From NCBI RefSeq assembly GCF_001854325.1, contig NZ_CP017754.1:3038001-3102000 (forward strand): 64,000 nt of DNA. The letters run 5' to 3'. Origin of the DNA: Cupriavidus malaysiensis (GTDB taxonomy: Bacteria > Pseudomonadota > Gammaproteobacteria > Burkholderiales > Burkholderiaceae). Under the pieces are notes generated by a model. That model was not told the DNA's origin. It saw only the letters and a program-made list of their open reading frames with translations, and did not search any database. Shown piece after piece: positions 24,449-31,914 of the stretch; position 1 is the first letter of the stretch; each line of letters begins with the position of its first letter. The translations under genes were made by a program, and so were the position numbers.

Positions 24449-24973
24449 TTAGTGAATATTTTTCACCTCGGTTTCGATCTTGCCTCGAATGTCTTCGATG
24501 GCAGTTCGCATCTGCTTGAGCGCCTTGAAGAAGGCCTCAAACTGCGCCGCGTCCATTTCGCGATGGAACTCCAGCGCCGCCGCCACCTGCTCCTTCAGTT
24601 GCCGGGTCAGCGACCCCAGCATGATGACAAAAGTAACGAGGTTCGCGGTGTTGAGCTCGTGCAGAGGGATGCCCGACACGCTGCGGTCAATCTGCACGAG
24701 AACCTGCTGGTCAAAATGCTTGTTGCCCTGGGCGATGTCGTATACGGCCTGACGATCAGGGATCTCTTTGATGACATGCCCGGCAGTGTCGCGCGCAGCC
24801 TCAGCAATCTTCTGCACCGCTTCGCCAAGAGTCTTGCGCGCGTGCTGCCTGTCGGAGCGCTGCAACCGGACGCTGGTATGCCCGGCCCACCAGATAGCCG
24901 CGACCGATGCCACCGCCTGAACCCATCCAGCCAGTGCAGGATGCGCTTCGATCCAACCCAGGATGCCTGCCAT
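24449..24973 (-). CDS. Membrane-anchored hypothetical protein
   Basis: A 174-residue protein on the opposite strand to the operon. One transmembrane helix (AGWVQAVASVAAIWWAGHTS) near the N-terminus is followed by a long helical region. Higher AT content and the reversed orientation mark it as a moron. Its start codon shares the CATG at 24971-24974 with the divergent ASCH-protein gene. Confidence 0.65.
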   Translation of the reverse strand: MAGILGWIEAHPALAGWVQAVASVAAIWWAGHTSVRLQRSDRQHARKTLGEAVQKIAEAARDTAGHVIKEIPDRQAVYDIAQGNKHFDQQVLVQIDRSVSGIPLHELNTANLVTFVIMLGSLTRQLKEQVAAALEFHREMDAAQFEAFFKALKQMRTAIEDIRGKIETEVKNIH

Positions 24974-25697
24974 GCGTGAACTCCCTATTCTCTTTTCTGG
25001 CGCCATGGTACGCGCCGTCCTCGACGGCCGGAAGACGCAGACGCGGCGCGTGGTGAAGCCGCAGCCAGGCCCGTACTGGAACCCTCTCGTCGGAGCCTAC
25101 AACCCTACCGTCATCGCCAATGGCGGATATGAAGTGCCCGGTTCGGAAATCTTCGGCGCATCGGATGAAACAGAAGGTCGTAAGAGCCCTTACGGTCAGT
25201 CTGGCGATCGCCTGTGGGTGCGCGAGACGTGGGCACAGCCGGCAGCGCTGGACCCGGGCCCGACCGTCTATCGCGCAGACTACCCGGCCTGCGTGCCGGC
25301 CGGCTTCGAAAACGTCCCGCCAGCCGAGACGATTACCTGGAAGCCGAGCATCCACATGCCGCGCGCGCTGTGCCGGCTGATGCTGGAGATCAGCGGCGTG
25401 CGCGTCGAGCGGCTGCAGGACATTAGCGAGGAGGACGCGCTGGCCGAGGGCGTGGCGCAGGTGGACGTCGAGCGGTATGAGCCAGACCACTCCATCTGCC
25501 GCTGGTGCGGCGGAACTCGTCTCTACACCGCCATCAGTGCTGGCGGTGGTGCCCTGCCGGATACGGACTGCCTGCACTGCGACACGCACGTGAAGCGGTA
25601 CGAGCAACTGTGGGAAGAGATCAACGGCGCCGGCACCTGGGAGACCAATCCCTGGGTGTGGGTGGTGGAGTTTAGGAGGGTCCAATGCGCGAACTGA
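24972..25697 (+). CDS. ASCH-domain phage protein
   Basis: A 241-residue protein with the phage version of the ASCH fold: PILFSGAMVRAVLDGRKTQT at the start, GDRLWVRETW, WKPSIHMPRALCRLMLEISG, LQDISEEDALAEGV and NPWVWVVEFRR at the end. A CxxC pair (CRWCGG, CLHCDT) inserted near residue 175-205 could bind zinc. ASCH domains bind RNA or modified nucleotides; the phage role is unknown. An alternative start lies nine bases upstream. Confidence 0.85.
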   Translation: MRELPILFSGAMVRAVLDGRKTQTRRVVKPQPGPYWNPLVGAYNPTVIANGGYEVPGSEIFGASDETEGRKSPYGQSGDRLWVRETWAQPAALDPGPTVYRADYPACVPAGFENVPPAETITWKPSIHMPRALCRLMLEISGVRVERLQDISEEDALAEGVAQVDVERYEPDHSICRWCGGTRLYTAISAGGGALPDTDCLHCDTHVKRYEQLWEEINGAGTWETNPWVWVVEFRRVQCAN

Positions 25698-25897
25698 CGC
25701 TGGACGAATATCGACAGGCCCGCGCGGCCATACAGGTCGAACGTTACCCCGGCACCGCCCCGTCTCTCGACGACTGGGACCCTGTCATGGTGGCCGGCGC
25801 GCTGGTAAGCCTGCGGCGCCCGCGCACTCTGGTGTGCAGCCCACAGGGACTGGCGGACCTCTTCCCGTGTCTCGCTCGCAAGTCGGAGGCTCCATGA
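25685..25897 (+). CDS. Small hypothetical protein
   Basis: A 70-residue protein starting MRELTLDEYRQARAAIQVER, overlapping the ASCH gene by 13 bases and the next gene by four. No family recognised. Confidence 0.6.
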   Translation: MRELTLDEYRQARAAIQVERYPGTAPSLDDWDPVMVAGALVSLRRPRTLVCSPQGLADLFPCLARKSEAP

Positions 25898-26430
25898 AGC
25901 GCCTGATCACCCAGACCCTCGTCGGCGAGGCCGGCGCCATCCTCTCGGACTGCGAGCAGTACCGCTACCGCCTCTGGCGCGAGTGGGACAGCAGCCGGCC
26001 GGCGCTCGGCTTCATCATGCTCAACCCGTCGACGGCAGACCACGAGGTCGACGACCCGACCATCACCCGGTGCCTGCAGCGCGCGATCGCCGGCAAGTAC
26101 GGCCGCCTGGAAGTGGTCAACCTCTTCCCGCTGCGCTCGACCGATCCGGACGGGTTGCTGACGCACCCGGCCCCGCTGGGCGAGCGCGCGGACCAGAACG
26201 ACGGCGCCATCATGGACGCGATCGACCGGTGCGCGATGGTCATCTGCGCCTGGGGCGCCCACAAGGCGGCGCCGGCGCGCGCGGCCGAGGTGCTGCGCAT
26301 CGTCCGGATGTGCGGCCGCGGGAAGCTGCTCTATCACCTCGGGCTGAACCAGGACGGCAGCCCGAAGCACCCGCTCTACATCGCGGCCAAGACGCGGCCG
26401 CAACCATTCAAGCCAGAGGATCAATCGTGA
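25894..26430 (+). CDS. DUF1643 protein
   Basis: A 178-residue protein with the DUF1643 pattern: YRYRLWREWDSSRPALGFIM, LNPSTADHEVDDPTITRC and VVNLFPLRSTDPDGL, then CAWGAHKAAPARAAEV. Widespread in phages and bacteria; biochemical role not established. The start at 25894 couples to the previous gene by ATGA. Confidence 0.88.
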   Translation: MKRLITQTLVGEAGAILSDCEQYRYRLWREWDSSRPALGFIMLNPSTADHEVDDPTITRCLQRAIAGKYGRLEVVNLFPLRSTDPDGLLTHPAPLGERADQNDGAIMDAIDRCAMVICAWGAHKAAPARAAEVLRIVRMCGRGKLLYHLGLNQDGSPKHPLYIAAKTRPQPFKPEDQS

Positions 26431-26603
26431 CAGAGCAACAGAAGAAGGCCATCCGCCGCGCCGCCGAGCTGTTGGACAGCATCGCCAGCGAGATGGACGA
26501 GACCTTCATGGTTGGGCGCCGCTGGGAAGGCAGCGAAGCACAGAAACAGGACCGCGACGAGTACCGGAAGCTGGCCACAGCCCTGAGGGCCATCCCAGCA
26601 TGA
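26427..26603 (+). CDS. 58-residue hypothetical protein (GTG start)
   Basis: A helical protein starting with GTG in the GTGA overlap with the DUF1643 stop; the sequence begins TEQQKKAIRRAAELLDSIA. Its stop overlaps the next start in ATGA. Confidence 0.6.
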   Translation: MTEQQKKAIRRAAELLDSIASEMDETFMVGRRWEGSEAQKQDRDEYRKLATALRAIPA

Positions 26604-26899
26604 CCGAAGCAGCAGCACAAGTGATCGAAACGACCCGGAAGGCCTGGGAGATGCAGATGGACAACCGACTGATGAGCGAGCAAGACCTGCGTGACGTAAC
26701 CGGCCTGCGCCGGCACAAGCTGCAAGCGGCATGGCTTCAACGCCACTTCGGCCTGACGCCTGTCCAGCGCGCCGACGGCAGGATCATCCTGACCTGGGCA
26801 GCCTTCGAGGCCCTGCAGGCCAAGCGCGCCGGCGTGCTACCGGGCGCTGCTCAACCGGACAACCGCCCGGCCCTCGTGCCCCTGCGGAGGGCCGCGTGA
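26600..26899 (+). CDS. DUF4224-like protein, candidate excisionase
   Basis: A 99-residue protein with the DUF4224 signature LMSEQDLRDVTGLRRHKLQA followed by a short wing (RADGRIILTWAAFEAL). Small DNA-binding proteins of this kind lie directly before integrase genes and are candidates for the recombination directionality factor. It overlaps the integrase start by four bases. Confidence 0.75.
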   Translation: MTEAAAQVIETTRKAWEMQMDNRLMSEQDLRDVTGLRRHKLQAAWLQRHFGLTPVQRADGRIILTWAAFEALQAKRAGVLPGAAQPDNRPALVPLRRAA

Positions 26900-28014
26900 A
26901 CGCCCGCCGCAGAACCAAGGCAGACGGCCTGCCGAGTCGGGTCTATGTGCGGCGCAACAGCTTCTTCTGGGTACGACCAACGGACGAGAAGTGGCTGAAG
27001 CTGTGCCGCGTGGCCGAGGGCGAGACGCTGATGTATGAGCGCCTGGCCGCCGAGAAGCGGAAGGTGGAAGTGGACGGCGACGAAGGCAGCATGTCCCGCC
27101 TCGTCGCCATCTACATGGACAAATTCGAGGGGCAGTACTCGGACACCTTCCGCGATGAGTGGAAGCGCCGCGGCGAGGATGTACGGAAGGCATTCAAGCA
27201 CCACAGCGTCGAGCAGGTGGACTCCGGCCTGATTGAGGACTTCCTGCTACAGAACTGGGCCGACAAGCTGCCGACGCAGCGTGCGATGAAAGGCTGGCTG
27301 TCCAAGTTCTTCGCCTGGGCCGTCCGGCGCCGCCACGCGCAGGTCAATCCCTGCCGCGAGGTCGAGGTCAAGAAGCCGACTGTGCGCGACGTCTACATCC
27401 CGCACGACCACTTCATGGCGATCCGCGCCGCGCTGGCCAGCTACAGCTACGAGAAGAAGATTAAGGGGAAGCTCCAGGTCATCACCGCCAAGGTCCCGAC
27501 CGGGCCGGAAATGCAGATCTTCGTCGACCTGTGCTACCTGACCTGCCAGCGCTCGACCGAGATTCGGCTGCTGCGTTGGTCGCAAGTGGATGAGCGCGCC
27601 GGCGTGATCCGGTTCAAGCCGACCAAGACGGAGAACAGCAGCGGTCAGGCGGTGGACTGGCCGATCACCCCCGAGATTGCCGCCGTCCTCCGGCGCGCGC
27701 GCGCACTGAGGCGGGAACTGACGGTCCAGCCGCTGCACGACTACGTCATCACGGATCGGAGGGGAAAGCCGAAGACCGCAGCGGCCTGCCGCGATGCCTG
27801 GCGAGACGGACTGGTCCGCTCGAAGCTGGAGAAGATGGACTACGTGGTGAAAGACATTCGCGCGAAGGCGCTCACCGATGCGTATCGGTCCGGCCACGGC
27901 ATCGATGAGCTGCAGGTCGCCGGCGCCCATGCGGATCGGGCCACAACGGAGGACTACATCAAGCAGCGCGACGTGCCTGTTTCAGTCGTGCGCCTGCGTC
28001 TCCCTGCCGCGTAA
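26896..28014 (+). CDS. int: Tyrosine recombinase integrase
   Basis: A 372-residue site-specific recombinase starting with GTG in a GTGA overlap. An N-terminal arm-binding and core-binding region (to about 165) precedes the catalytic domain, with R219 in CQRSTEIRLL, K244, R322 in KDIRAKALTD, H345 in GAHADRATTED and nucleophile Y354 in TTEDYIKQR. The site is a tRNA-Pro 3' half found 90 bp downstream. It is the last gene of prophage 1. Confidence 0.95.
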   Translation: MNARRRTKADGLPSRVYVRRNSFFWVRPTDEKWLKLCRVAEGETLMYERLAAEKRKVEVDGDEGSMSRLVAIYMDKFEGQYSDTFRDEWKRRGEDVRKAFKHHSVEQVDSGLIEDFLLQNWADKLPTQRAMKGWLSKFFAWAVRRRHAQVNPCREVEVKKPTVRDVYIPHDHFMAIRAALASYSYEKKIKGKLQVITAKVPTGPEMQIFVDLCYLTCQRSTEIRLLRWSQVDERAGVIRFKPTKTENSSGQAVDWPITPEIAAVLRRARALRRELTVQPLHDYVITDRRGKPKTAAACRDAWRDGLVRSKLEKMDYVVKDIRAKALTDAYRSGHGIDELQVAGAHADRATTEDYIKQRDVPVSVVRLRLPAA

Positions 28015-28035
28015 TTTTGGACACTGTCCAAAATT
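28013..28035. repeat. Perfect 23-bp palindrome at integrase stop
   Basis: Arms AATTTTGGACA and TGTCCAAAATT flank a single C, and the palindrome starts inside the integrase TAA. It may be an integrase or excisionase arm site, or a terminator stem; only the symmetry is seen directly. Confidence 0.7.
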
Positions 28036-28066
28036 CAGCATCTTTTGCGGACGGCAGAAAAGACGA

Positions 28067-28098
28067 AGGCCTCTGTAATCGATTGATTACAGAGGCCT
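28067..28098. terminator. Hairpin between integrase and att core
   Basis: A perfect 14-bp stem AGGCCTCTGTAATC/GATTACAGAGGCCT with a GATT loop, followed by only a weak T stretch (CAATTT). It could stop integrase transcripts or be part of the attP structure. Confidence 0.55.
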
Positions 28099-28101
28099 CA
28101 A

Positions 28102-28148
<47 letters not shown>

Positions 28149-28422
28149 ATACATATGTAAGTGATATAAATCAATCACTTACGCAGATTCCTCTAACTTG
28201 CTGCGTAAAATTTAGGCACGGCGGCATGCGGGATCCCGGGCGATTCGGAGTGCATCTTAGACAGCATTTCGGGCCCTATGAAGGGAAAAGCGGCCCGCCT
28301 CGGCGGGGAGCGTTGACGGGCCAGAAGTCCAGCGGCGCGAGTCTACGCGGCATGGCTGACGAGCGCCTGACCGAGAAAGCGCGAGTTCCCACCGCTGTTC
28401 TCGCCAAGCTTGGCGCCTACGT
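28149..28422. other. Region right of att core without a convincing gene
   Basis: An inverted repeat GTAAGTGAT/ATCACTTAC with an eight-base loop lies at 28157-28182 next to the core and could be an arm-type site. A palindrome CGCCAAGCTTGGCG lies at 28402-28415 before the LexA box. Nothing else is recognised. Confidence 0.55.
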
Positions 28423-28442
28423 TATACTGTATATTCATACAG
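28423..28442 (+). promoter_or_regulatory. LexA (SOS) box over a promoter -10
   Basis: CTGTATATTCATACAG (28427-28442) fits the LexA consensus CTGT-N8-ACAG with an AT-rich core, and overlaps a TATACT -10 box (28423-28428). It lies 18 bp before the start of the next gene, so that gene should be induced by DNA damage together with prophage induction. The -35 box is weak. Confidence 0.75.
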
Positions 28443-28460
28443 CATTCAGAATGCCCAACC

Positions 28461-28751
28461 ATGCTGCCATTAGCCGCTATCGAGTCTGCCATCCAGGATG
28501 CTCTCCCGCCTATCATCGCCCGTCACCGCTCAGCCGGGCACCTGACCTGGAAACTGCTTCACCAGATCGAGGACGAGGTTATGTCGGAGGTGTCCGCAAC
28601 CGGGAAAGTGGCGCCGATGATGCTTGCTGTGCTGAAGTCGTCGCCCTTCATGTCATTCCCACGGAATGACAGCGTGGCAGACCTAAGCAAGCACGATGTC
28701 CTGCCGATCGCCTTCGCCCTGACCGCACAGGCATGGAACAAGCTCCATTGA
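28461..28751 (+). CDS. SOS-controlled hypothetical protein
   Basis: A 96-residue protein starting MLPLAAIESAIQDALPPIIA, mostly helical, no membrane segment, with a central EDEVMSEVSATGKVAPMMLA. It lies just downstream of the LexA box. No family is recognised. Its place at the left arm of prophage 2 suggests a moron expressed at induction. Confidence 0.65.
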   Translation: MLPLAAIESAIQDALPPIIARHRSAGHLTWKLLHQIEDEVMSEVSATGKVAPMMLAVLKSSPFMSFPRNDSVADLSKHDVLPIAFALTAQAWNKLH

Positions 28752-28761
28752 GGTGCCGGCC

Positions 28762-29022
28762 ATGCCCGCCTTCCTCGCCACATCCATCTTCCTCGAAGCC
28801 GACTACCTGCCAGGTGACCGGGAGGAGATCCGGCTGCCCTGCTCCACCGTCGTGGTCCATAACGGCGCCGTGAGCGTGCGCGGCATTGAGACGCGCCACC
28901 TAGAAAGGCTCGGCTGGACGCCGGACGCGCTGTCCTTCGAAGTCGCCGGCGAGCATCACCGCTATCGCGTTGCCGCGCCATCGCTAGGCGGCGCGCTCAC
29001 GGCCAAGTTCCCGATCAGGTAG
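28762..29022 (+). CDS. Small hypothetical protein
   Basis: An 86-residue beta-rich protein starting MPAFLATSIFLEADYLPGDR. It follows the SOS-box gene by 10 bp and probably shares its transcript. An in-frame GTG at 28753 is an alternative start. Confidence 0.6.
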   Translation: MPAFLATSIFLEADYLPGDREEIRLPCSTVVVHNGAVSVRGIETRHLERLGWTPDALSFEVAGEHHRYRVAAPSLGGALTAKFPIR

Positions 29023-29069
29023 AACCCCGTGCGTCGTTCTAGAATGGTTGCAAGTATGGGGGGATCAAC

Positions 29070-29279
29070 ATGGAAGACTCCGAGGAATGGAGGCGCCGGG
29101 TCGTCGCTGGAGGTCAGACTTTCTGCCCGGCATGCCAGTCAACTGACGTCACCATGGGCGCTTGCGCAATTGGCGCCCTGACAGTTCACCAAGAATATAC
29201 CTGCGAGGACTGTCAGCATGAATTCACGGCCCTCTTTGTCCTGGTCAGCTGCTATGCGGGCCATGAGACGGATAGCTAA
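29070..29279 (+). CDS. Small zinc-ribbon protein
   Basis: A 69-residue protein with two CxxC pairs (FCPACQS and TCEDCQH), consistent with a zinc ribbon. It may bind nucleic acid or protein. It closes the plus-strand gene group before the hairpin-rich region. Confidence 0.65.
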   Translation: MEDSEEWRRRVVAGGQTFCPACQSTDVTMGACAIGALTVHQEYTCEDCQHEFTALFVLVSCYAGHETDS

Positions 29280-29406
29280 CGGCCGGTGAACGGCCCATAT
29301 GTCAAGCCCGCTGTCGCATGGCCGCATCAGGGAATTTCCCGCATTCAAGCGACCGCTTGGCGCAAGCAAGAATTCCCCAGGGCTCGTTCGCAACGCCCGT
29401 CTTATT

Positions 29407-29442
29407 GGGCCCTCGGCTGAGCCAGCGAGGGCCCTTTTCTCT
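29407..29442 (+). terminator. Terminator-like hairpin 1
   Basis: Stem GGGCCCTCG/CGAGGGCCC with a ten-base loop, followed by TTTTCTCT. It probably ends the three-gene plus-strand unit. Confidence 0.85.
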
Positions 29443-29553
29443 CCTGCGGTCACTGGAAACAATGACCCGATGCGGATACGGCGACTACGAATAATCCGCA
29501 GCATCACCCGTTCAAGGGTCGAATTGCGTGCGGTCGCCACGTAAAGTTGAACG

Positions 29554-29585
29554 CGGTCGCGCCCGGGGGTGCGACCGTCTTTTTT
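29554..29585 (+). terminator. Terminator-like hairpin 2
   Basis: Stem CGGTCGC/GCGACCG with a GC-rich loop, followed by TCTTTTTT. Confidence 0.8.
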
Positions 29586-29613
29586 GCCCTCCGGCAGGTG
29601 GAGGGCATTTTTT
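29586..29613 (+). terminator. Terminator-like hairpin 3
   Basis: Stem GCCCTCC/GGAGGGC followed by ATTTTTT. It lies directly behind hairpin 2, giving a double terminator. Confidence 0.8.
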
Positions 29614-29766
29614 CGTTGCCGCACGCACGTTATGTCCGCGCGTATAGACGCGCCGGCTCCCCCCCCAAGCGCAGACCTATGACACACCACTCGTTAGTAG
29701 GGGGTATTTGTGAAAAATCTGTATTTATCCTGCCATCGGATCTTCGAACCAGGATCCGCGTTCGTT

Positions 29767-29800
29767 GCGCCCCGGCTTCCCGGCAGGGGCGCTTTTTTTT
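29767..29800 (+). terminator. Terminator-like hairpin 4
   Basis: Stem GCGCCCC/GGGGCGC followed by eight T residues. Confidence 0.85.
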
Positions 29801-29901
29801 GAGTAACTGGCCGTCGGTCGCGAAGAGGCGTGGGCGGCGACGAGACTTTCTAGCAGAATCCGGCTGCGCGCGCCTCCCTGGGCGCGCGATCCCTAACTTG
29901 G

Positions 29902-29928
29902 GCCCGCCATCGAGCGGGCTTTTTTTTT
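29902..29928 (+). terminator. Terminator-like hairpin 5
   Basis: Stem GCCCGC/GCGGGC with a short loop followed by nine T residues. Confidence 0.85.
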
Positions 29929-30105
29929 AGCCTCTCCCAAGACGAAATCCGGCCTACCTGGCACGACTTCCAGGCATCACCGCTTACCACGTTCAGATTG
30001 TCAGACTCACGATCAAGGCTCCCGCCCGATGCAGGGTAGCGACGTCCGTGCGCCGCACCAAAAATGCCGCCTGGCAGCGCACATTGACCCCGTTGCCATT
30101 CCTGG

Positions 30106-30141
30106 GCGCATAGGGGCTCCCCGCACCTATGCGCTCTTTTT
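30106..30141 (+). terminator. Terminator-like hairpin 6
   Basis: Stem GCGCATAGG/CCTATGCGC with an 11-base loop, followed by TCTTTTT. Confidence 0.7.
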
Positions 30142-30247
30142 CCCAATGCCCATCGTTCGCCACCGTTAGCGCCATAGGCTCGCTCGGAGGCCGGCGCCGG
30201 GTCCAGTCCTCAGTGCGTCCTCCCATCCATCCGCACGCCACAGAACA

Positions 30248-30505
30248 TCAGCCACCGGCGCTTGACCACGCGTCCACTGTCTTGCGGTGCCGCGCAGCGC
30301 AGTCGCCCAGCGCGCCCAGCACGGGCCCCATCACCCACGCCTGCCAAGCGTCGTAGTCGCCAGCTGCCGGCGCATCCGGCACCTCGCACGGCGCCGCCAG
30401 CGCGCTATCGAGCGGCGGCGGCTTGCTTGGCTGCGTCGACGGCGTTGGAGAGCATGCGCACCCGGCCAGCATCAGGCCGGCAGTCAGCAGGCAAAGGCTT
30501 CGCAT
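30248..30505 (-). CDS. Rz1-like outer membrane spanin lipoprotein
   Basis: An 85-residue lipoprotein with signal and lipobox (LMLAGC), cysteine at residue 16, and a proline-rich mature part. Its first 100 bases are nested in another frame within the end of the Rz gene, the hallmark of Rz/Rz1 pairs. With Rz it fuses inner and outer membranes in the last lysis step. Confidence 0.88.
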   Translation of the reverse strand: MRSLCLLTAGLMLAGCACSPTPSTQPSKPPPLDSALAAPCEVPDAPAAGDYDAWQAWVMGPVLGALGDCAARHRKTVDAWSSAGG

Positions 30506-30779
30506 TCTTCAGCTCCTTCTGGATGGCGTCGAGCCGGGTGCTCAGCGTCGACTGAATAGCGCGGTACTCGTCGGCCCGCGCGCGGATGCCAGCGCCGGCG
30601 GCGCGCAGCTCGCCCAGCGCCTGGTTTGCGGTCGCCACGTCAGCCTGGGCGCGCGCCGCAGTCAGTTCGGCCAGCTCGGCGTCCTTTCGCCAGCCATTGG
30701 TGACCCAGCCGGCTGCGAACAGAGCGCCGGCCAGCACCGCGGCGCCGGCAGAGCGCCCGTTCAAGGGAACGTCGATCAC
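30405..30779 (-). CDS. Rz-like inner membrane spanin
   Basis: A 124-residue protein (GTG start in a GTGA overlap with the endolysin stop) with an N-terminal transmembrane helix (AGAAVLAGALFAAGWVTNGW) and a periplasmic coiled coil up to about residue 100. It spans the periplasm and pairs with Rz1. The frame continues upstream within the endolysin gene but is not used. Confidence 0.88.
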   Translation of the reverse strand: MIDVPLNGRSAGAAVLAGALFAAGWVTNGWRKDAELAELTAARAQADVATANQALGELRAAGAGIRARADEYRAIQSTLSTRLDAIQKELKNAKPLPADCRPDAGRVRMLSNAVDAAKQAAAAR

Positions 30780-31249
30780 AGCGCTCGCCTCCCCTCGCAG
30801 TACTCGCGCGCCAGGGCGCGACGGTTGACCAGGCCACGCACAGGCTTGCCGTTGACGTTGACCCACAGCGCCAAGGCCGCGCACGCGCCGTCCATATCGC
30901 CGGCGTTCGCCCTCCGGGTCATACTGCTGCCGCAGAAAGCTGCCACGCCGATGTTGTAAGCCGTGTCGACGAAGGCCACCTTCTGGCCATCCGTCAGCGG
31001 CACGCGCACGCAGGCCATGACACCCTCCGCATGCCGTGCCAGATCCTTGTCGAGCTGGGCCCGGCACTCGGCCGGCGTGTAGGTCTTTCCCCACTGCGCG
31101 TTCTCGGTGGCGCCGTCGCAGTAGGTCAGCACGCCCCCGATGTCGCGGTAGGTCTTGTAGACGGTGCCCTCGTTCTTGGGCACCAGCACCAGCAACGCAG
31201 CCGCCGCCGCAGCGCCGACCACGCCGACCAGCTTGGGATTGAGCGCCAT
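30776..31249 (-). CDS. SAR endolysin, GH24 lysozyme
   Basis: A 157-residue T4-type lysozyme starting MALNPKLVGVVGAAAAAALL, where an alanine/glycine-rich weakly hydrophobic N-terminus acts as a signal-arrest-release anchor. The catalytic region is NEGTVYKTYRDIGGVLTYCDGAT, with Glu then Cys and Thr in the usual E-8-D/C-5-T spacing. It cuts peptidoglycan after release from the membrane. The upstream frame to 31315 lies within the holin gene and is rejected. Confidence 0.92.
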   Translation of the reverse strand: MALNPKLVGVVGAAAAAALLVLVPKNEGTVYKTYRDIGGVLTYCDGATENAQWGKTYTPAECRAQLDKDLARHAEGVMACVRVPLTDGQKVAFVDTAYNIGVAAFCGSSMTRRANAGDMDGACAALALWVNVNGKPVRGLVNRRALAREYCEGRRAL

Positions 31250-31250
31250 G

Positions 31251-31448
31251 TCACTCCTCCCGCTGCCGCACGCGCCGCCACGGTCGGATGACCTTCGTCC
31301 AGAAGAACTGGGCAATCAGCAGCAGCACGTAGAAAGCCGTCAGCCAGCTCGCCCAGTCGGACACGCTGTAGCCCATGAAGGTCATCACAGCGACTGGCGC
31401 GGCCGGCGCCACCTTGACAGCTTCGACTGCTATATCGGCTTGGTTCAT
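31251..31448 (-). CDS. Holin
   Basis: A 65-residue protein starting MNQADIAVEAVKVAPAAPVA, with a weakly hydrophobic first segment and one strong transmembrane helix (WLTAFYVLLLIAQFFWTKVI), then a basic tail RPWRRVRQREE. This matches small phage holins. It forms the pores or depolarises the membrane to release the SAR endolysin. Its last codons contain the ribosome binding site GGAGG for the endolysin. Confidence 0.88.
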   Translation of the reverse strand: MNQADIAVEAVKVAPAAPVAVMTFMGYSVSDWASWLTAFYVLLLIAQFFWTKVIRPWRRVRQREE

Positions 31449-31459
31449 TGGTTTCCCGG

Positions 31460-31485
31460 AAAAAAAAGCCCACCTAGTGGTGGGC
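31460..31485 (-). terminator. Terminator between tail and lysis genes
   Basis: On the minus strand, stem GCCCACC/GGTGGGC with an ACTA loop followed by eight T residues. It would stop or reduce late transcription before the holin, delaying lysis unless transcription is antiterminated. Confidence 0.85.
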
Positions 31486-31578
31486 CATATCACAGAAAGA
31501 GCGCCTTGTCAGGACGGGAACATGTGCGCTCTGACGATAGTTTTTACTGCGTTGTTTCAAGTGCAACTTTCAACGGAA

Positions 31579-31603
31579 TGCGCGCTAGGAAACTAGCAGC
31601 GCA
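31579..31603 (+). other. GNRA-loop hairpin in leader of a small peptide gene
   Basis: Stem TGCGC-GCTAG/CTAGC-A-GCGCA with a GAAA tetraloop, 77 bases before the peptide start. Structured leaders of this kind are typical of type I toxins. It is followed by AT-rich sequence with no clear promoter; 31486-31578 holds another inverted repeat AGAGCGC/GCGCTCT. Confidence 0.5.
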
Positions 31604-31679
31604 AACGTCGATTCCCCTATTTGAGCTTCGCCGAATCGCAGAGACGATAGGCCTCATCATCAATCACCGGGAGAACCCC

Positions 31680-31751
31680 ATGGAAAAGATCACCAATCTC
31701 ATTTTGAGTCTTTGTCTGCTTCTCGCCCTGCTTGCACTATTCAAGCGATGA
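31680..31751 (+). CDS. 23-residue hydrophobic peptide
   Basis: A single strongly hydrophobic helix starting MEKITNLI and ending ALFKR, with ribosome binding site GGGAG seven bases before the ATG. It lies antisense between the holin and a tail gene, with a structured leader and a strong terminator downstream, so it has its own transcript. A type I toxin or a lysogen membrane peptide is possible; no antisense RNA is identified. Confidence 0.5.
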   Translation: MEKITNLILSLCLLLALLALFKR

Positions 31752-31875
31752 GCCAAGCCTGCAGCTGTGCCCCCCACACCGACTCGACCGGTAGGCCGCC
31801 TGCAGGACACACTTCCACCACAACTCTCCGCGGGGCGCACCTAAACTGCACTCGTCACCGCTTGCGCTCTTGCGC

Positions 31876-31914
31876 GGGCTGGCCACCACACTGCTGGCCA
31901 GCCCTCTTCTTTTT
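31876..31914 (+). terminator. Strong terminator of the plus-strand peptide unit
   Basis: A ten-base-pair stem GGGCTGGCCA/TGGCCAGCCC with a nine-base loop, followed by CTTCTTTTT-like T run. It overlaps the stop codon of the convergent tail gene. Confidence 0.85.

Larger units (their letters stand above)
29280..30247. other. Noncoding region with six terminator-like hairpins
   Basis: No frame here reads like a gene. Six plus-strand hairpins with T tails divide it into units of about 30 to 180 bases. The frames crossing the region pass through the hairpin stems. It may carry a set of small RNAs or act as an insulator between the plus-strand genes and the leftward lysis operon. Confidence 0.6.

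Noticed and set aside
29993..30241. Minus-strand frame of 82 codons before Rz1
   Set aside because: It crosses hairpin 6 and has no ribosome binding site or known pattern.
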